64,000 bases of DNA, from NCBI GenBank assembly GCA_009733575.1, contig ML769551.1, forward strand, positions 81,772 through 145,771. The letters are read 5' to 3'. Positions within the stretch are counted from its first letter, which is position 1. Every line of letters starts with the position of its first letter. This stretch comes from Gymnopus androsaceus JB14. Taxonomy: Eukaryota; Basidiomycota; Agaricomycetes; Agaricales; Omphalotaceae. Shown piece by piece: positions 21,824 through 33,259 of this stretch. The notes beneath the pieces were generated by a model, which was given only the letters and a program-made list of their open reading frames with translations, was not told the DNA's origin and made no database searches. The position numbers were made by a program, and so were the translations under genes.

Positions 21824-23143
21824 ACAGTACAATGAACTCAGGTTTTGATACCTGGACGCACATAACAAGGCCATTACCAGCTCATTTAGGTTCAATTAAA
21901 TGCCAATTTTGGCTTGCAGTATCCTCTAGCTACTCAAAGCTATTTCCGATGGATCTAGATCATATCAATTAACATGCATGTTGTCATTGTTTTGAATAAT
22001 GAGCTCACCACAAGCGCCCAATGGACTGTGTTTCTGAGCACTGATAAAAGGGCTGCCTCTTCCTTTGCTGATTGTTCTGTCAAGGAATGCAGTAAGTATG
22101 GCATCATTGGCATGCATTGTAAAGCAAGTATAACTATTATGACCTGGTACTCACCCGAGGATGGTTCAGAAACATCCCTGACACTTGAGCTCACTTTTGC
22201 ACAATGCTTTGATGGTTCAGACTCAAGGCAAACGCAATCTGTATGGTAAGTGCTTCCAGAAAAGTGAGTCTAGCCTTTCAACTATAAAAGGATATCCATT
22301 GTTATTTTATGTTGGACATGTTGCAGCTAAGCGCCATTGCAAAAAATTCACATTCAACGGAACACAACAGGAGATTTTGAAATGTGTTTGAGGCATTCTT
22401 TGTGAGCTTGTGTGATGTAAAAGATGTATATTCAAATGAATCTATGGAAATTCTGTATATTTTGTTCAATCATTGAATTGTTGTATTGATTGTAATAAGT
22501 ATGGGTGAAAAGGTGGTACTTATTTACTACCTACACTATCTCCCAGAGTGAAAGCACTTATGTCCCACTGAAAACGCTCAAAGAAGGGGGTTAGTAAATA
22601 CTTACTACCTCCCCAGACTGCAAGCACAGAGAAGTAGTAAATATTTACTTGTTCTCCAAATGAAGCACAGCAGAGTGAAGGGATGCTAGTAATTATCTTA
22701 CTATGTCCCCACTAACGAAGCTCAAAGAAGGAAGGTAGTCAGGCTCCCAAAGCCATCCCCGCTACAAGCTGAAGCATGTGATCAAATGAAGTTTGAATAC
22801 TCCTCATAGAGGGGCTAGAACAACTGTTCCGGCATCTGGTGCCAAGTACTGTCAAAAACAAGCACTTAAATTTTTTTTGTGCAGTTGGCAGCTGCATGCT
22901 GTTACAGTTATTCCAGGCATCCTGGAGTGAGGATTCTCATGTTTGAAATGATCTGATTGGCTGTTGGTCACTTATCTGCATGATCTCAATATTGCTCATT
23001 AAAATCCTCATGCAAGTACAGCTGGCTTTGGGAGACTGGAAGGTAGTAATTATTTAGTACCTCCCCGGACAGGCTGCACAGGAAGTATTAAATAGTTACT
23101 ACTTCCCCAGAGTGACGGGAGGACAAAAGTGCATGGATTAGAG
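21824..23143. other. No confident gene; short dispersed repeats
   Basis: An open frame on the plus strand at 21974-22249 and an overlapping one on the minus strand at 21955-22194 could be relics, but neither shows a domain. From about 22510 and again at 23040-23110 and 23885-23965, short repeats built on GTAGTAAATA and CTACCTCCCCAGAC recur and may be remains of a MITE family. Confidence 0.4.
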
Positions 23144-23883
23144 TAATGATGGACACGAGTCCGGATCCAGAACAGGTACCTGCAGGTATACCCGTGAGAA
23201 TACCCGCAGGTATTTGACCTGCGGATCCCGGTACCTGTTTCCCACGGATCCGACATAGGTCACAGGTCAGCCTTTGGTAAAATTTCAATGACCTGCAGGT
23301 ACCTGTGGATCTGGCACTTGCAAAATTTTTGATACTGAAGTACTCCTACATATTGAGTACTGCACTAATTTAACTTTATTAGCACTAGGCTTGAATATTA
23401 ATACTATTTTTGGACTAATTCACATTAATACTTAGTCCAAAAGTACTAGTAGCTACTAACACTTGAACTTACTACTCACTATACTGAGCTACCAAGTATT
23501 GGGTGTTACTTACAAGGAAGTGCCTGTATTGGTATTTACTTATAAGTGAATATTCCTACTTACTTATTAATACCCACTGTAAAAAAAACTAACAATAGCT
23601 ACTTGTACTTAGTTGATACTTACCTACAGTCTTACTTACAAGCTTTAAATTGACTTTCAAGGACCATTAGAACCAAATTAAATGATCCTTGATGCACTTA
23701 GATAATTTTTCACTGTGTAATAGACCACACAATAATATTTATTTGCCTTATACAACATAATTGTATGTATTGGGAATGCAGTACGTCATGGATCCAGGGC
23801 AGGTCACAGGACAGCCTTTTTAGGCCACAGGTACCTGTCTGACGGATCCAGGTCAACCCGGATCCGGACTTGTGTCCATCTTT
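23144..23883. mobile_element. hAT-type non-autonomous element (740 bp)
   Basis: The ends TAATGATGGACACGAGTCCG and (complement) TAAAGATGGACACAAGTCCG are inverted. An 8-bp target duplication with one mismatch flanks it: GATTAGAG (23136-23143) and GATTAGGG (23884-23891). GGATCC-rich subterminal repeats (CAGGTACCTG, GGATCC) occur near both ends. There is no coding capacity. Confidence 0.75.
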
Positions 23884-24254
23884 AGATTAGGGAGGTAGTA
23901 ATTATCTACTATCTCCCCAGACCTTAAGCACAAGAAGTAGTAATTACTCACTACTTTCCCAGACAAAGTATACATACTCATACATTAGACTTGGAAAATA
24001 TCTACTATCACTTAGTACTCCCGTGGATTGTAGCATAGTTATGCAGGTGTGATGGTTTGTAATGACTGGGGGTATATTCTATATGTCTGGCATGCTTACT
24101 TTACAGCCCTGTGATCTGTTGGATAGTACCTTATTTTTCCCACACTTAGACAAATTACCTTGGCAAAATGTAACTACCTTCACACCCCCAATAATTATGC
24201 TTCAGCTTGGCTGAAGCATAGTGTGAAATAAATTATTTCAATACCTATGCAAAA

Positions 24255-24858
24255 TAGGGTTTCCAGATTCAATTCAATTCAGTTTATTTGACCTAAATCC
24301 AATAAACTGTAAATTGCACTGATACATTAAAAATATGAACTGACATAAACCATGTACTTGTACCAGTACAATTAGTGAATTGATGCAATTTATTATGATA
24401 CATCTGATTTATATTAGTTCAAGTTTAAACTGATGTAGACTAGTTTCAAGCAATTTATACCATACCACATTGCAGGAAGCTATAAAAAGATACTACATAG
24501 TAGCAAGTGAAGTCCATACTCTCAATGAATTTCATGGTCTACACACCACTTATCCTGTAATGAAGCAAAAAGTCTTTGCAAGAAATGTATCCTACAACTG
24601 CATTTTGTATTGTTTGGTAAGTAACAGTCAAAAATATGCCAGTTTAAATCAGTATAAATCAGTTTAAATTGGTACAGGTTTGTACCAATATGAATTGGTT
24701 TATACCAGTTTATGTATTTTTTGGATCTTCAATAAATCATGAATTGCACTGAGTTTAAATTGTGAATCAGTACATCTTCATCCAGTTTATTTTTTTGATA
24801 CAATTCAATGCAATTTATGATTTATTTGCAGTTTATTAAATTGTATCTGGAAACCCTA
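24255..24858. mobile_element. hAT-type MITE, complete (604 bp)
   Basis: TAGGGTTTCCAGATTCAATT and its inverted counterpart ...GTATCTGGAAACCCTA form the ends. The 8-bp duplication ATGCAAAA flanks both sides (24247-24254, 24859-24866). It is the same family as 18926-19409. Confidence 0.87.
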
Positions 24859-25236
24859 ATGCAAAATATACTTTTTCGGACAAATATGGAAGATAATCAT
24901 TTCAATAGATCTAGACTGATGAATGAATAAAATTCCTATCTTCTGAAATTTTGAAGTTTACACTGACTTGCAAAAGAAGCATTTTCACTTGAACTATAAA
25001 AACAATAATTTCAATGTGGACTTGAATGTCCTGCTTTCACAATAAGAGTGAAAGTAATTGTTTCAAAGAAAAATTCAATTTTCTGTTGAAAGATTGCCTT
25101 TCACTGTCCGGTTTGGCAGTGGCCCGGTCTGGTCCAAAAATTGAAGTATTGTCTTTCAGGAACCAGCTAAAAGAGTTCTTTGATGCCATTTCTTTCATTC
25201 TTATTGTGAAATACAAGCATTCAGTCTGCCTTGAAA

Positions 25237-25330
25237 CTATTGTTTTCAGAGTTTATTGCAATTTTCATATATAATGGGCCCTTGGAAAATATATTTTCGA
25301 AGTTTCACCTCATACATTCTCATAACATTG
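25237..25330 (+). repeat. Inner inverted repeat, left arm
   Basis: TTGCAATTTTCATATATAAT, then GGGCCC and GGAAAATATATTTT, are matched in reverse complement at 34295-34385 with few differences. Confidence 0.85.
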
Positions 25331-25824
25331 GTCACAAGTGATCATGCCATGTGAATTTCTTTGAATTTCTTTTGAGTCTTAGCTTTGACGTGTTCACGCT
25401 TATTATCTTTATCTCTTTGTGTTTGTGTTGGAGATGTCCCAGGGCTCTGAGGGTTTGCAGGAACCAGACAATAATTATGGTAATACAAATGAGGACTATG
25501 ACAGAGATGGAGAAATTGAGCACACATCTTTTTTGTTCCATGTATATGATCTTGTTGAAGAAGCTGGTCAAAGTGTAAGTTATTGATCGAGTCCCACCGG
25601 AGATCCCAGTCTCCGGTTGGAATATACCAGAAGTTTTCCCTTTCCTATTCTTTTTCCTTGTCTCTATGTTTCGTTTTTCATACACGTATTATCTAACGTT
25701 TCCTCTCCTTGTTTCACTACTCTATTTCAACCTTGTTACATATTTGGTACAACCGACCTGCTGCGCTAGATTGGTCGTTACGGACAATTTACATATAAAC
25801 CTACCTTCCACAATCCTTGCCCTC

Positions 25825-26031
25825 AGTCTTTTCGACACCTTCTACTTGTGTTGTGCTGAGGGTGAGTATCTTCTTCTTACTTGTCATCTTACGAAGCTAA
25901 CTAGTTTATTAGATATAGTTACTTATAATCTTTGTTTGACAGGTACTTATTTCCTTAATATATTGAGTCTTTTCGACACCTTCTACTTGTGTTGTGCTGA
26001 GGATATAGTTACTTATAATCTTCGTTTGACA
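25825..26031 (+). repeat. LTR tandem duplication: intron-bearing then intron-less unit
   Basis: Unit 1 (25825-25965) reads AGTCTTTTCGACACC...GCTGAGG, then a 51-nt segment, then ATATAGTTACTTATAATC...GACAG and a 23-nt linker. Unit 2 (25966-26031) repeats the exon parts with GCTGAGG joined directly to ATATAG. The same arrangement is in the 3' LTR (30759-30965). Confidence 0.9.
25862..25912 (+). other. Intron-like segment in the copia-2 5' LTR (51 nt)
   Basis: It has a GTGAGT donor, an AGCTAACTAG branch-like sequence and a TTATTAG acceptor, all good matches to fungal introns. It is exactly the piece missing from the downstream tandem unit. Confidence 0.82.
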
Positions 26032-26044
26032 GGTTATGGGCCCC
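26032..26044 (+). promoter_or_regulatory. Primer-binding site of copia-2
   Basis: GGTTATGGGCCCC follows the LTR with no gap. It matches the site used by Drosophila copia, which pairs with the anticodon-stem region of initiator tRNA-Met after cleavage of the tRNA (half-tRNA priming). I infer the same mode here. Confidence 0.75.
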
Positions 26045-26146
26045 GCCCGCTGATTCTATCTACGAAACACAACACAAACTGCTGAAGACTCACTATGCGA
26101 AACCTTACTCTACGTTCACCTCATCCATACATCTTGAAACCTAAAA

Positions 26147-26914
26147 ATGGCTAGTAACGGCGCTATTCCGCCCCCTATCCCAGAGGTTTCCGCAGATCTG
26201 AAGTTCAATGGAGGAGCCAAAGTTGGCTGGGCTCCGGTCAAACGAAGGATTGTGAACTCCTTGAAAACCCAAGGTCTCCTCGGATACACCGATGGATCTA
26301 TTCCGAGACCCTCTCCTTCTCCTCCTGCTCCGCCTCCTGCTCCTCCTCCTCCTGCTCCGCCCTCATCGTCCACTACAAGCACGACCACGACTACTACTCC
26401 AGTTGCTACTGCAGTCACCTCAACCGCTACCTCCAAAGCGACCCCTGTCTTCTCATTGACACCCTCTCTCGAGGAATGGGTGTTCCGTAACGATAGGGCA
26501 AAAGGTATTATCGAATCTCATGTCGATGATTTACCTTCCCTGATGCCGACGGTGGACGATAAAACTGCGAAGGAGGTCTTTGACGCCTTGGACTCGGAAT
26601 TTGCCAAGAAGGATGGGATGCGTAAGGTACTTACCGAACGTTGTCTCCATTCCTTCGTGTTCCGTGAAGCCGAACCCATCGACGATTTCTTCAAACAGCT
26701 CAGGGAAATCAGGAAGGAAGCCGTGGAAGCAGGAAATACCATTGAGGACAAGACGTTCCATGAAATCGCTATTGCTGCATTCCCTACCCAAGCGTTTGAT
26801 AGCATAATTCAAAATATTACGGCAAACGAATCTCAGTACCCATCCTCGGCATCCGTAATCCAGCAAATCACTTTCCAATACTCTCGAGTGGCCGGATGCA
26901 GTTGTCTTGGGTGA
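26147..26914 (+). CDS. Copia-2 gag
   Basis: The ATG at 26147 opens a 255-residue frame. After a short N-terminal part comes a proline-rich stretch (SPPAPPPAPPPPAPPSSS near 26320) and a threonine run, then the UBN2-like gag core: VFRNDRAKGIIESHVDDLP near 26480, VFDALDSEFAKKDGMRK near 26578 and DDFFKQLREIRKEAVEAG near 26681. The frame ends at 26914 while the zinc knuckle CHNCGRTGHVKDDC lies in the next frame near 27032, so gag and pol are one base out of register near 26895. Gag builds the virus-like particle in the cytoplasm. Confidence 0.88.
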   Translation: MASNGAIPPPIPEVSADLKFNGGAKVGWAPVKRRIVNSLKTQGLLGYTDGSIPRPSPSPPAPPPAPPPPAPPSSSTTSTTTTTTPVATAVTSTATSKATPVFSLTPSLEEWVFRNDRAKGIIESHVDDLPSLMPTVDDKTAKEVFDALDSEFAKKDGMRKVLTERCLHSFVFREAEPIDDFFKQLREIRKEAVEAGNTIEDKTFHEIAIAAFPTQAFDSIIQNITANESQYPSSASVIQQITFQYSRVAGCSCLG

Positions 26915-29900
26915 CCGTATTGCCCAGGCTCATGCGGCTATATCCCCTCACGCGGCTCTACTGCTGAAGATCGAGCAACTCGAGAACATGGTAGCTGCAA
27001 AAATGGCGAGGTCAGGAAATAGTGACAAGAAATGTCACAACTGTGGACGTACGGGTCATGTAAAGGATGATTGCTTTAGGAAGGGAGGGGGAAAGGAAGG
27101 TCAATATCCGGCTTGGTGGAGGGGTAAGAAGGACACGACCATACCTTCCATTAGTTCACCTCCAACTCCGTCCACATCTCTGGCTATCGGTGAACTCACC
27201 CAGCACTATGGTATGGCCGCCTCCCTCGAAGGAAATCAACCTGGAGAGCTCTTCGCTGACTCAGGAGCCTCGGACCACTTCTTCCGAAACCGCGACAATT
27301 TTTTGACCTATACCCCATGTGATCGTGTTGGTCGCTCCTCAGAAAAGTCTACGGCCCTGCGTATAAAAGGTGTAGGAAGAGCGAGAAAGGTGGTGATCGA
27401 GAACGGGAAAGAAATCGTACTTATCTTCGAAGACACCCTACACTGCCCAACTGTCGCATCCGATCTCATCTCTATCGCGGAACTGGACAAGCTCGGATAT
27501 GAGATACACTTTGGGAAAGGGTGTGCGAAGTTTTACTCGCCTGGAGGGACTCATTTCCTAACAGGAATGGGGTCAGGAGGATTATACAGACTAATGGAAA
27601 AGCCAAAAGCCCTTACCGCCATATCCCTGACTGCAAAGTCTCGTTCCTTAAACAGGCCCACTGACCTCGCTACTTGGCATCAACGATTGGCCCATGCAGG
27701 AGCTCACCGGATTGACCTGCTCCGGAACAAGGACCTCGTTGACGGATTTTCCGTTAAACCTGGAGAAGGGCTAGATGGGAAATGTGTAAATTGCTTGAAG
27801 GGCGCTGCGATTCGACACCCGTTTGACGCGGTTGTTCCTGTAGAGGAAGTAGTATTAGCAAAAGTCTATCTCGATTTAACTGGACCTATGCGCACCATGG
27901 CTCAAGGGGGTTTTTATTACTCCCTCCCGGTTGTTGACAATTGCTCTTCCTTTAATAAGGACTACTACACCGCAAACAAGGAGGCAGATACGACGTTGAC
28001 ATGCATTGATTCCTACCGGGTTATGGCTGAAAGGCAAACGGGAAAGAAGTTGAAGGTTATTCGGATTGATGGTGGAAAGGAGTTTATCAACAAGAAATGG
28101 AGGAAGTGGGCAGATGGGCTTGGAATCAAAATTGAGCACACCCCGGCATATTTGTCAGCAGCAAACGGAGTAGCAGAAAGGAGACATGCCGTCACCTTTG
28201 CTAAAGTCCGTGTCATCCTAGACGACTCCGGTCTACCACTCTTCTTATGGGCGATTGCAGCAGCCTATGTTGTTTACACCAAAAACCTCTTACCCTCATC
28301 TCAAAATGGATTTCGAATTCCGGCGGAAGTTTTCTTCCGCATTCGTCAGGATATCTCCCACTTAATGCCTTTCGGAGTGCATGGATGGGCAACAATCGTT
28401 GACAGGACACCGGGGAAACTGGATAATCGGGCTGTCAAGGGGAGGATGGTTGGATATGGGGAGAGGGGAGTATATTTGCTGTACTTACCCTCGGGGAAGA
28501 TCATTACTAGTCGGGACATAGTGTTTGAGGAGGGATGACCTAACCATACGCTGTCACCAGGCGGAGGGGAGGAAGAAATCAACGATGAGGAAATTGTTGA
28601 TTTGATGCCCCCTGACACCACTGATGCCACGATCAAATCCTCCTCCGATCAAATCCTCGAGGAAACTCCGTCTTCCGATCAATCCCCTGACAAGACTCCG
28701 GTTCCTGAACATCCAGCTCGTCATACTCGAACGAAATTCATCCCAGATCCAAACATCCCTCTCCGACGTTCTGCTCATCATCAAGCCGATTCTCCTACAC
28801 TTGATACACACCAACCGCAAGCCAGTCTGACAACTTTGGTCCAAGGATTCGACGAAGTATCCTTCGAATCAAATTCCGCACTTACCGCTCTAGGAATCCC
28901 TCCGGTTCCAAAAAGCTACGCTAAAACCATGGAGGACCCTGACCGTTGGTCAGCTGCGATCGAAAAGGAGATTCAACGGATGAAGGAATTCAACGTGTTT
29001 GGACCCCTTCAAGACGCTCCTCCTAACGCCACCATCCTACATCCCCTATGGGTCTTTGCTCACAAACTTAACAGAGAAGGAGCCATTATCAAGCATAAAG
29101 CTCGCCTCGTCGTTGACAGTCAAACCCAGGAAGAAGGACGCGATTTCTACGCGACGTTTGCAGCCGTACTTTGTTTCGAATCCCTCAGGATACTCATTGC
29201 CCTTTGGGTCGTATTGGGTTACCACATTTGGCAAATTGATTTTTCCTCTGCGTACCTGAATGCCGATCTCGAGGAAGAATTATACGCCTGGCCTCCCGAA
29301 GGATACCCAGGACAGGGATATGGGAAGGTAATGAGGATTAGGAAATCGATCTATGGTATGATGCAGGCAGGTCGAAACTGGTGGAGAACTCTCGATGCCT
29401 CGTATAAGGAACTCAGCTTCAAACGTTCTCAGGCAGACCAGTGCATCAGGAGTCGGATATCGGAGTCAGGGGAGACGATGACCGGTACTTACACCGATGA
29501 CACGCTAGGGGGATCTTCGTCGATTCAGGAGATGGAAAAAGTTAAGCGGGAAATCGGTGAGCGGTACCGTATAAAGAACACGGACAGCATTCAGTTTGCT
29601 CTCGGTATCAAACTCACTCATGACCGAGAACTCGGGACCGCCACCCTCTCCATGCCTGCCTACTGGGATAATCTCCTCGCTAAGCACCGACTTGATGCTT
29701 CCAAACCAAAGTTGACTCCTCTCCCTCCTGGAATGACACTCTCGGTTGATCAATCACCTGAATCCCCCGAAGAGCTCGAATTCATGTGAGACAAGCCCTA
29801 TCGAGAAATTCTTCGAGCCATTCAATTTGGAGCAGGAGCTTGCCGTCCTGACATTGCTCAAGCGGTTAATGTTCTGTCTCAATTCGCTCATAATCCTCGA

Positions 29901-30464
29901 AGAGTCCACTGGAATGCTCTTATGCACCTCATCAAGTACATTGGAGGAACTCGAGATCATGGAGTTACGTTCATGCGAGACGCTCCCGGAGGAATCACCC
30001 CCATCACCTACGTCGACGCCGATTATGCAGCGTGTGTAGATACCCGTCGTTCTACCTCTGGTGTCCTGACCATCATTGCAGGGGGCCCGGTCTTTTGGAT
30101 GTTGAAGAGGCAGCAGGTAGTAGCTCTGTCGACCACAGAAGCTGAGTACATTGCCCTTGCAAAAGGAGTACAGCAGGCCAGATGGGTTCATCAATTCCTT
30201 TCCGAAATGGGTCACGCGGTCTCTCTCCCTTCCATTATCCAATGCGACAACCAGAGTGCTATCGCCATCTCTGAAAACCCTACATTCCATTCTCGTGTCA
30301 AGCACATCGACATTTGTTATCATTTCATCTGGGAAGCCGTCGAACGTGGAGAAGTAAAAATCGAATATGTTGCATCCGAAGACAACCCTGCCGACATTCT
30401 CACAAAGTTCTTGGGAACTACACTTCACTGTCATCAAATCGGTCTTCTTCACCTTGACTTGTGA
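26907..30464 (+). pseudogene. Copia-2 pol: protease, integrase, reverse transcriptase, RNase H
   Basis: One frame spans the whole region, broken only by TGA at 28536-28538 and 29787-29789. In order: zinc knuckle; protease FADSGASDHFF near 27250; integrase zinc site HQRLAHAGAH and CVNCLKG; catalytic Asp in VYLDLTGPM near 27868, Asp in IRIDGGKEF near 28060 and Glu in NGVAERRHA near 28165; reverse transcriptase from LHPLWVFAHKLN near 29037 with YTDD near 29491; RNase H with DADYAACVDTRRSTSG near 30015, STTEAEYIAL near 30132 and KHIDICYHFIW near 30302. Both stops are where arginine is usual, so the copy was recently intact. Confidence 0.9.
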
Positions 30465-30486
30465 TCCTCCGCTGGGACTAGGGGAG

Positions 30487-30965
30487 TGTTGAAGAAGCTG
30501 GTCAAAGCGTAAGTTATTGATCGAGTCCCACCGGAGATCCCAGTCTCCGGTTGGAATATACCAGAAGTTTTCCCTTTCCTATTCTTTTTCCTTGTCTCTA
30601 TGTTTCGTTTTTCATACACGTATTATCTAATGTTTCCTCTCCTTGTTTCACTACTCTATTTCAACCTTGTTACATATTTGGTACAACCGACCTGCTGCGC
30701 TAGATTGGTCGTTACGGACAATTTACATATAAACCTACCTTCCACAATCCTTGCCCTCAGTCTTTTCGACACCTTCTACTTGTGTTGTGCTGAGGGTGAG
30801 TATCTTCTTCTTACTTGTCATCTTACGAAGCTAACTAGTTTATTAGATATAGTTACTTATAATCTTTGTTTGACAGGTACTTATTTCCTTAATATATTGA
30901 GTCTTTTCGACACCTTCTACTTGTGTTGTGCTGAGGATATAGTTACTTATAATCTTTGTTTGACA
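30487..30965 (+). repeat. 3' LTR of copia-2 (479 bp)
   Basis: It is the same length and structure as the 5' LTR, including the intron-like segment at 30796-30846 and the intron-less unit at 30900-30965. Confidence 0.95.
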
Positions 30966-32251
30966 GATCTACACTCAGAATGTGATAGTTTTCTCTGCCT
31001 ACAACGAGGGAAAAGGTGTCTGGTATGCAACGACTCTTCTTGCAATCTTACCTCCAAAGAATGGCAAGAAGCACCACGCCAATGCTGCCAAGCCGAATTT
31101 GACAGGAAAAGCCTTCCATGCATCTGAGGACAGCAATCTTGAAATGTTCTTGGACTGTGCCTGCCTCAGTGTCAAAGGGTTCGGAAACTCTGCAACTGAA
31201 TGGACATGCAAAATTGTTGCAGACAATCTGCGGACATCTTCATTCAAGATCTCATGGTCTATGCATGGCAAGACAGGTGGCCTTATTGAGACTGTGGATG
31301 GATACGAGGACATGATTGAGCAGCTGAAGGGAACGAAAGGTGATGTAAAACTGCTTTTAGAAGAGCTTGTTGTGCGTGCAATCTTTTTTCATACCTATTC
31401 ATTTGGAGACTAACTCTGGCTCAGCCTCCTCCAGTGCCTGGTGCTCAACCTTTGGACAAGAATGCTGATGATGAAGGGCAGAAAAAGAAGAAGTCAAAGG
31501 TGATATTTCTATATCAGTCATTGTCGATCCAGCCTCTGAACATAGCATCAGGTACACAACCCTTCTGATGAGGAGAAGCAGATACACAACTTCATTGAAA
31601 AGCTCACAACTCAATATGTCTGTCATGATGCAAAATGCTGCTCACCGCGTTGCCTGATAAATCCCACTGGAAAGCACATTCTTCTTACTCCTCAGCATAT
31701 GCGTGTCTGGGCAGCAGTTCTGGTAAATATATACTGCTTTTATTTGCCATCCAATTGACCAATTTCTCTCCTGTAGGCATTTCATGCTGCTGGCATTGAT
31801 CTCAGTGCCCCACCACCTGGAAAAAAATTCAGCACCAACAACGATCCTGCAATTGATGATGTGGCCTTGCTTGCAAAGCAACATTTATCCCTTGCTCAAC
31901 AACAACAGCAGCCAAAGTCAACCTTGGGGGACTACATGACCTCCTTCCTCAATTGCAAACCACAAATAACCCTCTGCCACCTACACCACCATTGCCGCAG
32001 AAACTCTCCTTGCAAGAATTCTGTGACCAATATGATTTATCAGACAGTATCCATGAAAACATGCCCGCCCAGGATATTGCTGGTCCTCATACACTTTGCT
32101 TCTTCACAGATATTGAACTTACGGATACTGTTCACTTGACTCTAGGAAAGCATGGAAGTGTCCATGATGCTGCAGAAAATTGGGCACAGGATTCAGGATA
32201 ACTTTCTGTTTATTTGCTATGCTACACTACATCTGCTACTCCACTCGCTCT

Positions 32252-32977
32252 TAGAGGTGGGCACGAATACATACTCGAGTATATTCGTTATTCGTGGTAC
32301 GAATATTTGTCACCTCAAATCCACTATTTATACTCGAGTATATACTCGAATATTTGTACAGACATATATTCGCGAATAGATATTCGTGAATAACGAGTAT
32401 TTTAGGACAAATACTCGAGTATACTTGTGATTAATTAACAACATTACAAATAAAGTAAATATAGGCTCGAACATGTAAGTAATAATGTTGAAGTACTATA
32501 TTAGTGTTTAATAATAATATAAATACAGTCTGTATACATTTCCGAGTACTATTACATGACACAAAATTGTGGCGGTACTGAGAATTGAACTCTGCTGGTC
32601 AGCTATCACAGGAAGGCCTGACCTTAATCCAGAGTCGGCGCCCATAACCACTAAGCCACACAGATTTTATTACAGTTACATGTCAATAACATTATATACA
32701 TATTCAAACATAGCCGAATTAAGTTATATATTGAATTTTTGCTTAAGTAATGAATACCTCACATGCTCGTGCTAACAAGCACGTGATATCGGCGAATATT
32801 CGCGAATATTCATGAATAAAGTACCACGAATATTTGTGACATCAAAGTGGCTATTTATACTCGAGTAAGTACTCGTGTAACGAATATATTCGTCACTCGT
32901 GACTCATTATTCGCGAGTAACGAATGGCTAAATATTCATGAATACTCATGAATATTCGCTATTCGTGCCCATCTCTA
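32252..32977. mobile_element. hAT-type element (726 bp)
   Basis: The termini TAGAGGTGGGCACGAATA and (complement) TAGAGATGGGCACGAATA are classic for hAT. The 8-bp duplication CTCGCTCT flanks both sides (32244-32251, 32978-32985). Subterminal motifs such as ATATTCG and TACTCGAGTA are repeated many times at both ends. There is no transposase. Confidence 0.9.
32571..32659 (-). ncRNA. tRNA-like sequence inside the hAT element
   Basis: The minus strand has a box A-like TGGCTTAGTGGTTATGGG and a box B-like GAGTTCAATTCTC. Between them lies a GGTCAG...CTGACC hairpin like the long variable arm of class II tRNAs. The 3' acceptor TACCGCC has no 5' partner, so it is a tRNA relic, not a working gene. Confidence 0.4.
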
Positions 32978-33259
32978 CTCGCTCTTACTCCCACTCAAGA
33001 TAACATCACTCTTACTACTACATTACTCTTGCTTGATACTACATCACACTCACTCACTCAATACTACATTACTCTCACTTGTGCACGCACCAATAACGGA
33101 CATGTACATATAGTTATTCCAATTCGACAAGGCATTACATATGATATTTGTCCACCTACAGGTAGCCACAGTGGCGCCAAAAACCCCAGGTCATTTCAGG
33201 CGTGACTATGCGACAGGCATTGCACAGCTCATAAAAGATCTGATGAGTGTCGAAAAAGC

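Larger units (their letters stand above)
25553..26031 (+). repeat. 5' LTR of copia-2 (479 bp)
   Basis: It begins TGTTGAAGAAG and ends TTTGACA. It contains a tandem duplication whose first unit carries an intron-like segment and whose second unit does not. Confidence 0.95.
25553..30965 (+). mobile_element. Copia-2: young Ty1/copia element (5413 bp)
   Basis: LTRs of 479 bp at 25553-26031 and 30487-30965 differ at only 3 sites by my reading, all C/T. The target duplication GATCT lies at 25548-25552 and 30966-30970. The order gag, protease, integrase, reverse transcriptase, RNase H is copia-type. The pol frame is continuous from 26907 to 30464 except for two TGA codons (28536 and 29787). A clear primer-binding site and purine tract (CTAGGGGAG) are present. 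It sits inside a host-like gene within the composite element. Confidence 0.95.
25434..32201 (+). pseudogene. Multi-exon gene of unknown function, split by copia-2
   Basis: The first coding piece (ATG at 25434) is acidic: MSQGSEGLQEPDNNYGN. Copia-2 entered at GATCT, and the gene resumes at 30971 with VIVFSAYNEGKGVWYATTL. Three introns with GT-AG ends follow: 31372-31424 (53 nt), 31500-31551 (52 nt) and 31723-31776 (54 nt). Later exons read CSPRCLINPTGKHILLTPQH and LSLQEFCDQYDLSDSIHENM, ending near 32201. The frame changes by one across the insertion site and again near 31920, so this copy is probably dead even without copia-2. Similar architecture occurs in repeated basidiomycete genes of unknown role. 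Its place inside a transposon with TIRs suggests cargo. Confidence 0.6.

Noticed and set aside
21955..22249. Overlapping ORFs on both strands as genes
   Set aside because: Both strands are open over the same stretch with no recognised motif, so neither can be preferred.
26880..26930. Programmed frameshift between copia-2 gag and pol
   Set aside because: The frames do differ by one base here, but no slippery site is evident, copia elements are usually one frame, and copy decay or a base error explains it.
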